NCBI GenBank assembly: GCA_963576735.1
Contig: OY755190.1
Span: 1,543,695 to 1,607,694, forward strand
Reading direction: 5' to 3'
Length of the DNA: 64,000 nucleotides
From: Bedellia somnulentella
Taxonomy: Eukaryota > Arthropoda > Insecta > Lepidoptera > Bedelliidae
The position numbers were made by a program, and so were the translations under genes. The first letter of the stretch is position 1; every line of letters begins with the position of its first letter. The notes under the pieces were generated by a model. It searched no databases, was not told the DNA's origin, and worked only from the letters and a program-made list of their open reading frames with translations. This document shows, piece by piece, positions 31,266 to 43,850 of this stretch.

Positions 31266-32003
31266 TATGTATGTAAATAACAGCTAAAGAAATTACAAAA
31301 GGCATTCACAAACATAAACAAGTGACTAAATGCCACTCCGTGGAATATAATAAAGTCTTACTCAGAAAATAAATAAGAAATAATTTCTTGAGGAGACCAT
31401 GTTTTTTTATATATTATTCAAACGGGAACTGAATTGAGAGTATTGCTTACTTGTAATAAGTCAAGAATAAGCCTTAACAAAGTTTTATCGTACTTATAGT
31501 ATAATGATATGAAAAACAGGAAAAACATGAATGAATTACATGATTATTCGTTCATTAATCATTTTCCTGTGGGACCTGTCATTTTCCTGTATACAGATTT
31601 TTTAAATTTGCTTATAAAAGGCAAATTTTCCATTAAACTTGCGGGTCTCAAACATATTTATATCCGTAAATATATGCTCAATCTAAACATAGTCATTAAT
31701 TGTAATAAAGTAATAAATATTTTTTTTAAAAAACTGATCTGAATTTGCCCAGTTATAAAATATTCACCCATCCATCAATCTTTTCATAGATGCTCCTTTC
31801 TTCTTCATACTACGGACGCCTGCCTTTTTGAGCACACGCTCAATTTGGTCCAAGTGTGTTCTCCGTGGTCGTCCTCTACTAACATTACCATCCACACTAG
31901 CTCTATAGATCCCTTTTACCAATTTTCTGTCATCCATCCTCTCTATGTGCCCAAACATCTCAACATTCCTTTTTCTATCTTTCTCACAATATCATCTTTC
32001 ACA

Positions 32004-32969
32004 TGTATCATTTCAAAACCCGTTTTGAACTCTTCAACCAGTTTTTTTTATTTGTAAGCGGGAATTTGATAAAACCACGAAATTAATTATATAAACGAAT
32101 TGTTAATTATATTACTTATGTATAGTTGGGTGTACGAAACATATCCATATATTTAGTGGCTTTGTTGTGTTTAGCTTGACTGGACTGATTTATATTTATT
32201 AATACAGTTGCTCAAAAAGTGGCGTTATGCAGGGACGTAAAAACCAACCATGAAGTTGTTACCAAAAAAATAAGTAGTTTTTATGTTTCATGCAAATACG
32301 TAGATATTTTTCTAAGAAGAAACTACCAATTTGTTTCAATATTAGATTTAATGTTTGATTGAATGAGATAGGTTAGGTTACATTTCATGTCACTTAGTTT
32401 CATTTACATTTCATATCAATAAAAAGATTCTACCGTAGACGGCTGTATGGGCATAGTCTCAGAATGGGTGAAAAAATATTCTCTGCTTAAAGTCTACTTT
32501 CTCTATGGTCTACGGTTGCCGCCATTTTCCAGAAATTTTGTTTGCAATTTTAGTTGTTTGTTTGTTGCACAAAATGAGAAATTAAATTATTAGTAAGTTA
32601 AATTGATTGTGTTTTTATTATTTAATTAAATTGCTTAATTTTTTCGCAACTGTAATAAAATAGTCGTTCAGTACACGTGCGGAACCGTCATTGCAACTCG
32701 TTCAGCACTTTTAATGTAATATAATATTATTGTATACTATGAAAATGTCAAATGAGAAACGGTTTATGCTCAGGGTTTATGCTTACAAACCGCGTTTTTC
32801 ACCATAGGTTAACTAATAAAGATTTTAGATAAAGAGCAATTTTTATACTTTAATACATAAACAACAACCGGGACAAGAGATCTATAGAGTTGGCAAGTGT
32901 AAGTAATAAGTAATAACCCCTTATATGACTCGACCGTGTAAAAGTCGAAATCGAAAAAGTCAAAAGTCG
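32004..32969. other. No gene seen
   Basis: AT-rich sequence between the RTE relic and the next LINE. No exon, RNA gene or clear repeat was recognised. Confidence 0.4.
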
Positions 32970-34488
32970 AAAAGTTCATTATTCAAAATTATGTTAAAAA
33001 CTCGTCAGTTCAAAAGATAAAATCATTTTATGAAGGTCTTGTTTTTTTAATTTATTATTTTTCCGTTGCTTCGGAAGGTGTGCGTAAAGAGAAGAAGCAA
33101 CAAAGAAACTCATCAACTCTCTCATTTTTTCAAAATATATTTTGTACAATTTTGGGTTTTACATATTTTTACTTTATAAAAGATTTTCTATGCGACCAAA
33201 CCAAACGCTAGTTAACATAATTATACTCAATTGTTCAACACAAGAAACCCATCACATACCAGATAATCAGTACCAGGCAATTATTCCTGGGAATAACGCG
33301 TGCGCGTTGGGTCCTTGTCGTTTAGAAAATCTTGAACACTGTAGTAAGATTTCTTTAAAAGCTTTGCTTTAATTACCTTTTTATAGATGCCACAGTCAAT
33401 TCCTATATGTCAGAAGGAAATTTCTTGAACATTTGGAGGTATATTCCCATAAAGGAGTTACTTACTTTATTAAGTCTCCACTTCGGAACGTTAAGTTTGT
33501 CCTTATTTCGAGTGTTAACAGTATGCCTATCACTAACTTTACTAAATTGGCCTGTATGCTTTTCGGCATGCAAAATGAATGACAATGAAAACGAATACCT
33601 CGACCTTAACATGTAAATAGATCGGATAGCTCGCTTTTGTAAGACAAAAACTTTATGAACATCAGCCGTTTTACCCCATTATAAAATACCGTACGATATA
33701 ATACTATGAAAATAACTGAAATAAATAATACGAGCTGTTTCTATGTCTGCTATTTCTCTGATCTTACGCACGGCATACGCTGCTGAGCTCAGCCTTTTAG
33801 AAAGTGTTAGTATATGGGGTCCCCATTGCAACTTAGAATCGATTGTTATCCCTAGGAATTTTATCTCTTTCACTAATTCTACTTTTTCACTGTGAATAAC
33901 AATATTTGCATCAACTTGCCTAACATTTGGTAAAGTAAATTTAATACATTTAGTTTTTTTGGTATTCAGAACCAGGTTATTTACAGTAAACCAATGGAAT
34001 ATGAGTGAGATAGCCTTATTTACATCGTCAAAAGATGTAGATGATCTTGCTACATTAAATATTAAATAAGTGTTATCTGCAAACATAACTATCTCAGAAT
34101 ACTTTTGTACCATAAATGGTAAATCATCAATGTAAATCAGAAACAGTAATGAACGCCCATCTGTATTTCTGATTCTTCTGACGTAGAGCCATTAATATCA
34201 ACCTTTAAAGTTCTTTCATTATGATATGATGCCATTAATTTCAGTGCTTGCTCGTCAAAACCGTAACATTTAAGTTTAATCAACGCTTTTTCTTTTTTTA
34301 CACAATCAAAGCTTTTGTGATGTCACAAAATATACCTAACGCATCCCGGGAGTTTTCCCATGAATTAAAAATATGTTTTATTAGTGACACTCCTGCATCT
34401 ACAGTAGACCTACCTTTAGTAAAACCATATTGCTCGTCATGAAATATATTATGTTTGTTGAAATACTCGTAGCTATTGAATAGCTGTG
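32970..34488 (-). pseudogene. Jockey-like LINE, 5'-truncated
   Basis: Minus-strand RT frames: MFADNTYLIFNVARSSTS (a degraded YADD, here FADN), LVLNTKKTKCIKFTLPNVRQ, FLGITIDSKLQWGPHI, SSAAYAVRKIREIADIE, followed by the C-terminal end and 3' region down to about 32970. Frames are broken. Same family as 22613-25115, 45325-48215 and 54833-57292. Confidence 0.82.
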
Positions 34489-34592
34489 AATTGATTTTTG
34501 GGCGATGTGGTTGGAGATCCATCACCAACAACCTTTATCTCACCATCTTTTCCCCTCTCAACTTTCCAAAAGTGGCTTAGGAATTTCTGTGG
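34487..34592 (+). mobile_element. SINE-A internal fragment
   Basis: TTTTTGGGCGATGTGGTTGG to AGTGGCTTAGGAATTTC. Both ends are missing. Confidence 0.75.
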
Positions 34593-34666
34593 CATTATAA
34601 TAGTACACACTACGCAGTATTCGACGAATAAACATGGCCCGACCTGATATCTATAACGCGTTATAT

Positions 34667-35977
34667 TACGAGGGGCATGCCAAAAGAAACTAGATACTCT
34701 TTTCTCATTTAATTGACACTGGCAAACTATACACCATCGGAAAGGCTGGTTTTTATTGACATATTTGAATATAGAGCACACTTCTTCTATTTATTTTTTA
34801 TTTGAATGAGCATAAGTTTTTCGAGAATTTGGCGGGAATTCCTCAGTCGAAGTGATTTACGCGCTATGATTTATTATGTATGACTCTAAAAAAGTTTGAA
34901 AGCCTCAAGAATGTTTTGAACTTTTGGCTTCTAGTTTTGGTGAGTCTGCTTGTTCCCGAACAACAGTATTTAATTGGTTTGCTGAATTTAAACAAGGACG
35001 GGGATGTCTCGAAGATGAAGCGAAGACAGGACGGCCGCCAATCGCGGTCACGCAAGAAAACGTTCGTGCAGTCGAAAATCTTATTCGCGAAAACCGACGA
35101 ATTACATATGTAGAGCTAGAGCGAGAACTAGGAATTGGATCAGCAGCAATGCAAACAATAATTCACGACCACCTTTCTCTTCGTAAACGTTGTTCGAGAT
35201 GGGTGCCGCACAAACTTACCGATGAGCAGAAATACCGTTGGATGGATTGGTGCCTATTCATGATAGATAAATTCAACGGAGGCGTGAAAAAAAACGTATA
35301 TGATATACTGACTGGTGACCAAACTTGGCTATATAACTATGATCCCGAACCAAAGCGACAGTCGACTGTATGGTGCGTCGAAGACGAGCCAACTCCATCG
35401 AAATGTCGCCGTGCACGAAGCACACAGAAACAAATGGTCGCCTCGTTTTTCTGCAAAACGGATCATATTGCTACGAGTATTGTTGTGCTAGAGAATGAAA
35501 GAACAGTGAACTCCGAATGGTATGTGACAGTTTGTGCTCCAACAGTAATATCAGCTGATAATATCAGCTTGGTGTGACAAGCGACCGAAGTCAGGAATCC
35601 GGCACCTTCTCTGGCAACACGACAATGCGGCGCCGCACACGTCTGCCAGAACACTAGACTTTTTCAACTCATAAAATGTGTCAATTCTCCCTCACCCGCC
35701 ATATTCCCCTGACCTAGCGCCTTGTGATTTTTACTTGTTTCCAAAAATCAAAGAAAAACTAAAGGGGAAGAGGTTTGAAAGCAAAGAAGATGCGCTGATT
35801 GCCTATAATTTCGAGATTTCTGAGGTATCTAAAGAAGAGTGGTCACAGGTATTTTCCAATTGGTTCAGACGTATGGAAAAGTGTATACGTGCTCAGGGTG
35901 AATACTTTGAAAAGATCGATACTTGTAATAAAGAATAAATTTTTGAGTATTTAGTTTCTTGTGGCATGCCCCTCGTA
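34667..35977 (+). mobile_element. Mariner element, full length but broken transposase
   Basis: The ends TACGAGGGGCATGCCA.. and ..GGCATGCCCCTCGTA are TIRs of about 28 bp with TA at both tips, total about 1.3 kb, the normal mariner size. The plus-strand transposase is in pieces: helix-turn-helix part (RTTVFNWFAEFKQGR, DEAKTGRPP), WVPHKL, TGDQTW with the first catalytic Asp (usual GDETW), HDNAAPH with the second, YSPDLAPCDFYLFP with the third. Frame changes near the N-terminus and between the second and third Asp, where the spacing is also shorter than the usual D34D, show it is inactive. Confidence 0.9.
34894..35938 (+). pseudogene. Mariner transposase (frameshifted)
   Basis: DDD-type transposase remnant. 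34924-35577 gives the longest piece, with the DNA-binding half and the first catalytic Asp. 35581-35660 has the HDNAAPH block in another frame. 35678-35938 has the third Asp and the C-terminus ending near 35936. No frame carries all three catalytic residues. Confidence 0.88.
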
Positions 35978-36015
35978 TGTCACCTAATATAAATTAGGAA
36001 AATTTACTGTTTCTC

Positions 36016-36246
36016 ATAGTGCTAATGTAGAAGGAAATGTCGGTAGACGTCGACCACGGAGGAACCATTTTGACCAAATAGGAAGTGTGTGCTTCAAAAA
36101 GCAGGTGTCCGGAGTATGAAGAATAAAAGAGCATGCATGAAAAGATTGATGGATGTGAACGGAGCTAGAGAGTTTTGCCAGGATCGTAAAAGTGGCGATC
36201 GATAGTCTACCCCAATGACAACTAACGACGTGAGTATATGAATGTA
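36016..36246 (+). mobile_element. RTE LINE 3' fragment
   Basis: GGAAATGTCGGTAGACGTCG, GCATGCATGAAAAGATTGAT, GGCGATCGATAGTCTACCCC and CGTGAGTATATGAATG: the last codons and 3' end of RTE. Shared with 49004-49215. Confidence 0.8.
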
Positions 36247-37859
36247 AACAAAAAATGTGGTAACTACCTTTTCTATCCGATTTAGCTGAGGTACACTCCT
36301 TTGCCCCGCCAAGGCGGCCCTCAGCTGCCCGGCACACATAAAGTCATGGTGAAGCCGCACAGGCCACAGGGCCGGCAGCAACCAATCCTTTCGAAAAAAA
36401 ACAAGTGGTACCTAGACAATGGAACCTTAGGTGACAAAGCAAAAATAGTTCTAAATTGTATTCAAAATTTTATATTGTGTTTTCCTTTTGTTGGCCAAAA
36501 TTTGTGCCTATTCCTATCATTGGTGCCCTTCTAAACATAATTTAGTGCCCAGTTTTGTTTTAAAAACAAAACCATTCAATCTCTCACATTCACCAATCCT
36601 TAGAACATTTGCAAACTATTTATCCTCACTTGGCCCAAACTCTCATTACATTTTATTTATTTGTAGCTATATTTACATATATATTGCTATGTTGTGACAT
36701 CTGGAGGCATGCCTCGACATTAATTGATTTGGGAAACATCATACACGATACTATGAAAGCAAAATCCTAAATAGTAAGCTTTGTATCAACAGTTGGGCAC
36801 CGACTTCTCTACCAGTTCTTTCTGGTACCCTGGGTGCTCGCAAAGCATTCAATGTGGCTTTACCGGCTTTACATTCCACAAATAACCTTTACTAAATAAT
36901 GTCAGTACCTCTTAAGACTGAGACTAACTGACAGAGATCAGAAGAGTGGACGATGCCAAGATTGCCTAGATATCCATGCTGATAAATTGCAAGGCGCATG
37001 GGTATTAGATTGCATCCCATATTAATGCCCTGTCATTTCTCAGAGGCAACAAAATGAAAATGTCTGGTCTTTTGCCATTGTCCAGAATCAAGTCAGGGGG
37101 TTTCAGAAGAGCTGGTACGTCGACGATGTTAAGAGCCCGACGGATAATTTTAGGGACAGCACGGCGTGGTGGACGAACTGCGCTTCATAGGGATGAAAGT
37201 CCATAATACCCACGTCGATCAACTTATACTGCAGCTGAGATAATTTTCAATGATCTGGGCACCAATTCTCAGCCAAACTAACAAACAAAAAGTCGAACCA
37301 CAAAAAGGTTACCAACCGATGGTATATTGATGTTTGAAAACTTGTTATTCAAATCATATAATGCTGAATACAAATGAATATATTACAAACAAAAAGACAG
37401 TAATTAAGAGTTTCGGGAAAATGGGTATTAATAGTTAGTAAACGTTTCGGATGTGTAATGTGTAACGTATAGAGCTATTTCATGAAATTTTTGTATGATT
37501 TGGATTTAATTTTGTCGGCCAGGCATTTTTTTTACGTGTAATTTGCGTTTGTCAATCTTTTAACTCAGACTAATGGAAGAAATTTTCGTTTTAAAATTTA
37601 AAAATCCTAAATATCATTTTTTATAGGTATCACGTTTTGAATTTAAAGCATTAACTTATATTTATATTTTAATTTAGGAATTTTGTTTAATAGAATTAAG
37701 GCAAGCAGAAATAAAGAAAAAAATGGCAGAAAAGTTAACGTTTACATAGTGTGTCCGAAGCATTTATAAGACGATAACACGTCAAGAGCTCATAATGCTA
37801 TTTATGTAATCTAGGATATTTCCGGAAAAAGAAATACAAAAAGAAATGCTCTAAAAATA
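36247..37859. other. 3' flank of JHEH-2, no gene assigned
   Basis: The region is shared with unit 2 (49216-51250). It holds a GC-rich patch near 36300-36370 (CCCGCCAAGGCGGCCC) and, near 36770-37200, a stretch that could be an old transcribed repeat. I see no intact coding sequence. Confidence 0.35.
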
Positions 37860-38007
37860 TTTATTTTCTCAAAATGCAACATATAACAAACTTACATCGC
37901 TAAAATTTGTTTGTTAGCCAAAACGTAGTCAATAAGATTTTACTATAAATTATAAAATAAATAAAAAAACGAATAAATAGTTGTAAGTATCACAGCCTAT
38001 CAGATGA

Positions 38008-40679
38008 TTATCCAAAGAGAAGTCCAAGAAGTCCTTTCTTCTGTCCTTTCTGAGAGTTGAACTTCTCCATGGCGGGGATTGCAGTCCAGATGCTGTTAGC
38101 GAAGTCTTTGTAAGCACGTTTCTCAAGAGCTGCTGTATGACCACCATAAGCAACAACGGTGGATTGCACAATGTTCTTGTATTTGCCTTCCAAGAATTTG
38201 TCAGGCATGTAGATTATCTCGTCTTTGAATTTGATCACGGCCAACGGGACTTGAATTTGTGACCTACAAAATGAAAAAAATATAAGGTTATTCAGTATTT
38301 GATTTGATGCAATCATATTCGATACATGAACCGAGTACTTGAGAAAGAAGGGATATGTGCAAAATAATAATGCAATTGAGAGGCGATATAAACAAAGCCG
38401 ACTGTATTAAAAAATGACAAAAATGTATCAATGGTGGCATATATAACAGCAAAATATCAGCAAACTTTAAAAGAACTATAGGACTACATACATGAAGCTC
38501 GTTTATTGACCGCCTCCTACCAATTGAATAATTAAGTTATAATATCCTCTTAAAATGATGAAATAAATATGAGCTAACAACTGTATGTGTGGCCGTTGTT
38601 TACAAATTTCAAATAAACAAGTGCTTTTATAGTTTCGGAAATCATCTCTCTTTCAACATTAAAAGAACACATGAAAAAAAACTTACATATAGATAGTCAA
38701 AATATTAGGATCCTGGATCATGCCGAACTCCTCAGCATACAACCTAGCAGACGTGGTGACGCACTCCGAGTCCCAGTACATGGTGAGAGAGTCGAACACG
38801 TCGTCGATGTCGTAGTTCTCAAACAGCATTCCATCCGCTACCAGGTTGTTGGCCGTGTTTCCATCTGTCGCGAGGATCGCCAGCGACGCGATCCAGGCTG
38901 TTAGTGCAACTGGTGATTGGTTTAGACCGATAGCTGTAAAGATATTAACATTGAGTAAATTAAACTTTAGGAAGAAACATAGGACAAGTTTGCTGTTTTA
39001 ATACGTGAAAATTGTCATAGCATAGTTTTATTGAAGAAAGTATAGTTTGAATGCATGCTGATTTCGGAATTCTTTGTTGTTGAATTGTTAAATGTATGTC
39101 TTTGTTTTATGGTGGCAGTGACATTTTGAAAATCTACTAACTCCTCTAAAATTTTTGTCACTAGTTTTTGACATTCCATAACACATATAGGATAATTAAC
39201 GATGAAGTTATGGGTGTCAAAATAATTTAAACTTTACAGGGCAATTTAAAATGATACCCACCAATATTGTCAGGCCTTGTTCCATATTGGTGCATGTAAC
39301 CAGTATTTTCTATCAAATCCTTCATATGACTGAGTAATGGGTACATCCTGCTTTCATTTTCAGCTTCAACAACAGCGCGAGGGAAGAAAGCACCAAGAGC
39401 AACTTTCACTATCGTCTGTGGCATCGTACTGAAAGCGAGGTTGGTATGTAATCCAAGAATATCGTCTGGATACAGGACCGCCATGGCGTTTCCTGGCCAA
39501 GTACCAATGTCGCCGCAGTGGATGTAGAACTGCTGGTGACCAAGTCTTGTCATGAGGTTTTTCATTATTATTCCAATTTGATAACCGGTAAGACCGATTT
39601 TGTTTGTTCCCTGAAAACATATGTTTGTTATTGTTGTAATAACTTTTTTGTAGCAAATATGATGATATATTGTCATAGGTCGGCTGTCAAGATAGACAGT
39701 AAAGTATACTTTTAATAAACATACCTGAGAGTATCCGTAGCCTGGCACATCTGGGGCAATAATTTCAAAAGCAAAATCTTTGTCCAAAGCAGAGAGCTCG
39801 TCGTAAAGGTGGTTGTACTCATACAGAGTATGGGGGAAACCGTGAAGCATCAGGATTGGCACAATAGGCTTAGTCGTATCGGGTTTGATATGAATGAAGT
39901 GGATATCTAGACCTTGCACGTTGGTCATGTATTGAGGGAATCTGTTCAAGTTCTGTTCACGAGCCTTGAAGTCGTATTTGTTTGCCCAGTAGTCGATTAG
40001 GGTTTCCAGCAGGTCGGTGTTGATACCATACGTATGCACTGAGTTTTTGAGAGATTTCGTGAAATTCCTGTGGTTCGTTAGACGATATTTCAAGTCTTCT
40101 ATCATCTGAAATTGTCAAAACCGGGTTAAATAAAAAAATATATTTTTGCAGGTATATTGTTGAAAATATATTTTAGGTAGGATATTGTATACTTGATACT
40201 AACATCATCACTGAATGTGATTTTGTATTCCTTGATAGTTTCGTCAACGATTTGGTCATCTTCTCCCCACCAACGATCGTAGGTGATATTTAGAGATTTT
40301 AGATCGCCAATTTTAAAAATAGTTTGGACTTGGTTGATTAGTTTGGTTACTCCATTTTGCTGTAATGAAAAGAAAGAAAAACAATTATTATAATTCACCT
40401 TCAATTTCAAAGAAATGAAACAGCATATGATATGTCGTTCAAAATTATGGGTTTTAATATGTTATTTTTCAAATTATTTATGACCTCTGCAATGGTTTAG
40501 GTTAAACATTACTGCGGTTATAAATAGTAAATACCTAAAAAGGCAATACTTACATCAATCTGCGTGTTTGCCAAAGTTGGCAGGAAAGTGTTGAGGTCCT
40601 TTCCGATGTTACCAAAGAAGCCACAACTTGCAAAGTCAACAAAACAGCTTATCGCTGCTAATAATATAAAATATTTCAT
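38008..40679 (-). CDS. Juvenile hormone epoxide hydrolase-like protein, JHEH-2 (six exons, 504 aa)
   Basis: Exons on minus: 40554-40679, 40204-40359, 39725-40105, 39262-39610, 38687-38933, 38008-38263 (stop TAA). Exon lengths (126,156,381,349,247,256) and phases equal JHEH-1. Signal peptide MKYFILLAAISCFVDFASC; HGFP, CGDIG, KDEI and GGH are all present, so the catalytic set is complete apart from the missing Trp after the nucleophile. The donor of intron 2 is GTTAGT and of intron 4 GTGGGT, both still GT. A likely AATAAA lies at 37860-37865. It opposes JHEH-1 and is parallel to JHEH-3 and JHEH-4. Its 3' half (intron 5, exon 6 and flank) is nearly identical to JHEH-3, while introns 1-4 differ more. 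Confidence 0.92.
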
Positions 40680-40711
40680 TTTTGATGTTTCTCTGATGAG
40701 TTCTAAATATT

Positions 40712-40745
40712 CACTGAAAAACCTACTATTTTGAAGCCTTTTAAA
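40712..40745 (-). promoter_or_regulatory. Core promoter of JHEH-2: TATA-like box and initiator
   Basis: On minus, TTTAAAAG (40745-40738) lies 30 bases upstream of the A in TCAGTG (40717-40712), which fits the arthropod initiator TCAGT and the usual TATA spacing. The start would be about 40715, giving a 36-base leader to the ATG at 40679. JHEH-3 has the same arrangement. Confidence 0.5.
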
Positions 40746-41118
40746 TGGAATTGAAACAATAAACACCTATTTGACGCTTAACGTTATTCTTTTGAAAAGG
40801 TGGCGGTTATTGTATTTCTATTGTAATAATTATTTATTGTTTACAATATTGATATAATATTTATACCATTTTCCTGTTTTTGATTTTCTTAAGAATTATT
40901 GAAGCTCTTTCTGAGCTTAATATCGGTGGATATTTTCCTGGTTTGAATTTTGTATAGTACATACATACATACATACATACATACAAACATATTCTCACGC
41001 CGTTAGTTCCCATTGGGGTAGGCAGAGACTATCGATCGCCACTTTGTACGATCCTGGCAAACCTCTCTGGCTTCGTTTACATCCATCAATCTTTTCATAC
41101 ATGCTCTTTTATTCTTCA

Positions 41119-42056
41119 CTAGCGACCCGCCCCGGCTTCGCACGGGTGCAATGCTACTAATATAATAATAACATAAACATAACATAACATAAACGTTGAC
41201 GCCGAATATCCCCGAAGGGGTTGGCAGAGGTACTAATACTTCTGAACATCACGTGACTTTGTCACCTGGTGTTCAGAGTACCCACGTTTTGCATGGACAG
41301 TGTACTCACGTGATAGGGGGCAGGCCTATCGCCGTATAATAATGAAAAGATAATCAACAACAAAAGATACTTATTCTATTCAGTTTAATTAATTCTTTAT
41401 ATTTTCCTCGCTAGAGAGCTCCGACAAACGCGTGCGATCGCTGCAAATCATAAAGTGCTGTAAGGCGAAGCGCGGCCATCGACGCGCTATTTATAGGCAC
41501 GCGCCGCCCGGCGCAAACAACTACGACCCTGCATTTTAAATTTGTAATATCTTCGGTAATATTCACTTAAATTACATGCTGTAAAAAGCATATTGATCTA
41601 TAATAAATGCACAATTTATTTAAGGTACTTAATTGGATAAGGATTAATGCTGTATTGTTTAAAATCACTTCATAATAACCATTTTTTAGTAAAGAATAAA
41701 AATGGTAATGCTGGGTTATCCCTAAGAGATAGACATATACCATCGCGGACTTTATTGTTGAACTTTTTAAGGTAAACAATACTGTAGTACATTATTTTTG
41801 TATATCTCGTAAGGTTCAGCCAGCGTTTGCAATATAAGCGCAAAAAAACGTGCTTATTTACGACATCACATTAGAAACCTTTAAATTTATCTGTGTTTCT
41901 CTACTATATTATGCATTTATTATACATACAAACCTTCCTTAAGAATCACTCTATCTATCAAAGAAAACCGCATCAAAATCCGTTGCGTAATTTTAAAGAT
42001 CTAAGCATACATACGGACATACAGCGAAAGCGACTTTGTTTTATACTATGTATTGA
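41119..42056 (-). mobile_element. Non-autonomous Helitron (Lep1-like ends)
   Basis: On minus it starts TCAATACATAG and ends CTAG, preceded by a hairpin (ACCCG...CGGGT within GCACCCGTGCGAAGCC). It sits between host A and T, with no target duplication, inside the RTE coding end (TTCTTCA/TACTGC). TC start, CTRR end, 3' hairpin and A/T insertion are the Helitron hallmarks. The 3' end matches what I know of the lepidopteran Lep1 group. It has no Rep/helicase ORF. A GC-rich patch lies at 41405-41535. Confidence 0.88.
41170..41334 (-). mobile_element. SINE-B inside the Helitron, with target duplication
   Basis: 5'-truncated SINE-B: tail ACATAACATAACATAAACG, body to CAGGCCTATCGCCG. It is flanked by TATAATAAT at 41161-41169 and 41335-41343. 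This is the youngest of three nested insertions. Confidence 0.88.
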
Positions 42057-43848
42057 TACTGCGGGCACCTGCCTTTTTGAGCACATTTTCTATTTGATCC
42101 AAATGTGTCCTCCGAGGTCGTCCTCTACTAACATTACCTTCCACATTGGCTCTATATATCTCTTTCACCAATTTACTGTCATCCATCCTCTCTATGTGCC
42201 CAAACCATCTCAACATTCCTTTTTCTATCTTTCTTACAATATCATCTTTTACACCACACCTTTCACGAATCACATCATTCCTCACACGATCACATAACCT
42301 TACATTACACACTTTTCTGAGGGATCTCATTTCTACTGCATTCACTCTACTTTCATGCTTCTTCTGCCACACCCAACATTCAATGCCATACATAAGCGTA
42401 GGAACGAGGACAGCATCATGCACAGCCATTCGGGCCTTTTCAGACACCGACTGACTAGACATTAGACTATCCAGTGCTCCATTTACCGCATTACCTTTTT
42501 TCACTCTTCTCTCGATATCTTCATCACACTTTCCATCCCTAGTAAACAAACTTCCCAAATATACAAACTCTTTCACTTGTTCCACTTTCTTACCATTAAT
42601 CTCAATCACGCATTCGGTCATATTCACCTCTCTCTCAAAAACCATAGTTTTTGTTTTATCCACATTCACCCTCATTCCCTTTTTTTCAAAAGACGCACAT
42701 GCAATATTCATCATCTCTTGCAGCTCTTCCACCGATGATGCAAGTAGTACTTGATCGTCGGCATATAAGAGGCATTTAATGATGAATCCACCCATTCTCA
42801 ATCCATAATCACTTTCACGCAACTCTGTTAAACAGTCATCCATGAACAAATTGAAGAGCCATGGGGAAGCTACACAACCCTGTCGGACACCCCGAGAGAT
42901 CCCGAACCAGTCAGTATTTTCCCCGTTTACTCTCACACATGCACTGGAATCCTCATAGAGTGATACCAGTGCACGTATAAGTCGACTCCCCAAACCGAAC
43001 TTGGATAACACCTCCCATAAACACTTTCTTACCACCCTATCATACGCCTTCTCTAAATCAATGAAGGAGCAATACACCTTTCGGTTCTTAGCTAAGAACT
43101 TTTCGGTGATGCTCCTTAAAGAGAAGATTTGGTCCATACATCCTATTCCCTTTCTAAATCCTGCTTGCACATCCCAAATTTTATCATCCGTTTCATTCAT
43201 CACTCTTTCAATCAAAACCTTTGCACACAATTTACCGACAATGCTGAGTAGGCTAATTCCACGGTAGTTTTTAGCCTCCTGGTGTGACCCCTTTCCTTTA
43301 TATAAAGGCACAATTACAGCTTTGCACCAGTCTTGTGGCACTTTGCCACTCGACCAGCATTTTTGGAAAAGGAAGTACAACCAGGAAGCCACCACCCCTT
43401 TACCAGCCCTCAGCATTTCAGTGTTTATCCTGTCATACCCTGCCGCTTTCCCTAGTTTCATACTTTTCATTGCTTTCATTATTTATTCCATACTGATCTC
43501 ACTGTCACTAAAATCACCCATAACGTCGTTCCAATCACCATTACTGCCGATTGGTGAAGAAATGGATGTATCCTCTTTTTCAAAGAGTCCCTCAAAATAG
43601 TTCTTCCATACTCGTCTTATGCTACTTTCATCCGTCGCCAATTCACCCTGTTCATCTCTCACAACATTCACTCTCGTGTTTTGGGAAACTCCCTTTTCTT
43701 TCCGGATATATTTCCAGAACAACTTTTGATTATTCCGGAAATTATCAGAGAGTTTCCTCTCACACCATTCTATCAGATCAAGCTTTTTCTTTTCTATTTT
43801 CTTCTTAACCTCATTCTTAACTCTCTTATATTCATCTTCACTATTCAC
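42057..43848 (-). pseudogene. RTE reverse transcriptase domain
   Basis: On minus, the linker NSEDEYKRVKNEVKKKIE begins near 43848. An in-frame TAA at 43483-43485 interrupts it, then the RT follows: KLGKAAGYDRI, IVPLYKGKG, NYRGISLLS, FIDLEKAYD, GVRQGCVASPWLFNLF, catalytic YADDQVLL near 42753-42764, FVYLGSLFT, and the C-terminal MLRWFGHIERMDD and GRPRRTHLDQIE. The Helitron at 42056 cuts off about the last 40 codons, which reappear at 41118-41000. Except for the stop it looks intact, so the insertion is young. Confidence 0.92.
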
Positions 43849-43850
43849 TA

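Larger units (their letters stand above)
28851..31769. mobile_element. 2.9-kb non-autonomous DNA element with 18-bp TIRs
   Basis: GGGTGAATATTTTATAAC at 28851-28868 is the exact reverse complement of 31752-31769. ATCC flanks it at 28847-28850 and 31770-31773, and the interrupted RTE gives the empty site. I find no convincing ORF. The interior repeats CATTTTCCTGT at least six times and carries RTE scraps (30270-30420 on plus, 31127-31265 on minus). The superfamily is unknown; a 4-bp target duplication fits several. Confidence 0.8.
28745..32003 (-). mobile_element. 5'-truncated RTE LINE relic split by a 2.9-kb TIR element
   Basis: 28745-28850 holds the RTE 3' terminus and 31774-32003 the preceding C-terminal coding part (MFGHIERMDDRKLVKGIYRA, GRPRRTHLDQIE). 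Read together on the minus strand they are continuous with the RTE at 40961-45124. The break is at CGTTTACATCC/ATCAATC, with ATCC duplicated. Confidence 0.85.

Noticed and set aside
36014..36381. Overlapping minus frames of about 100 codons (and equivalents at 49002-49355)
   Set aside because: They read across an RTE 3' fragment in antisense and a GC-rich patch; no protein family recognised.
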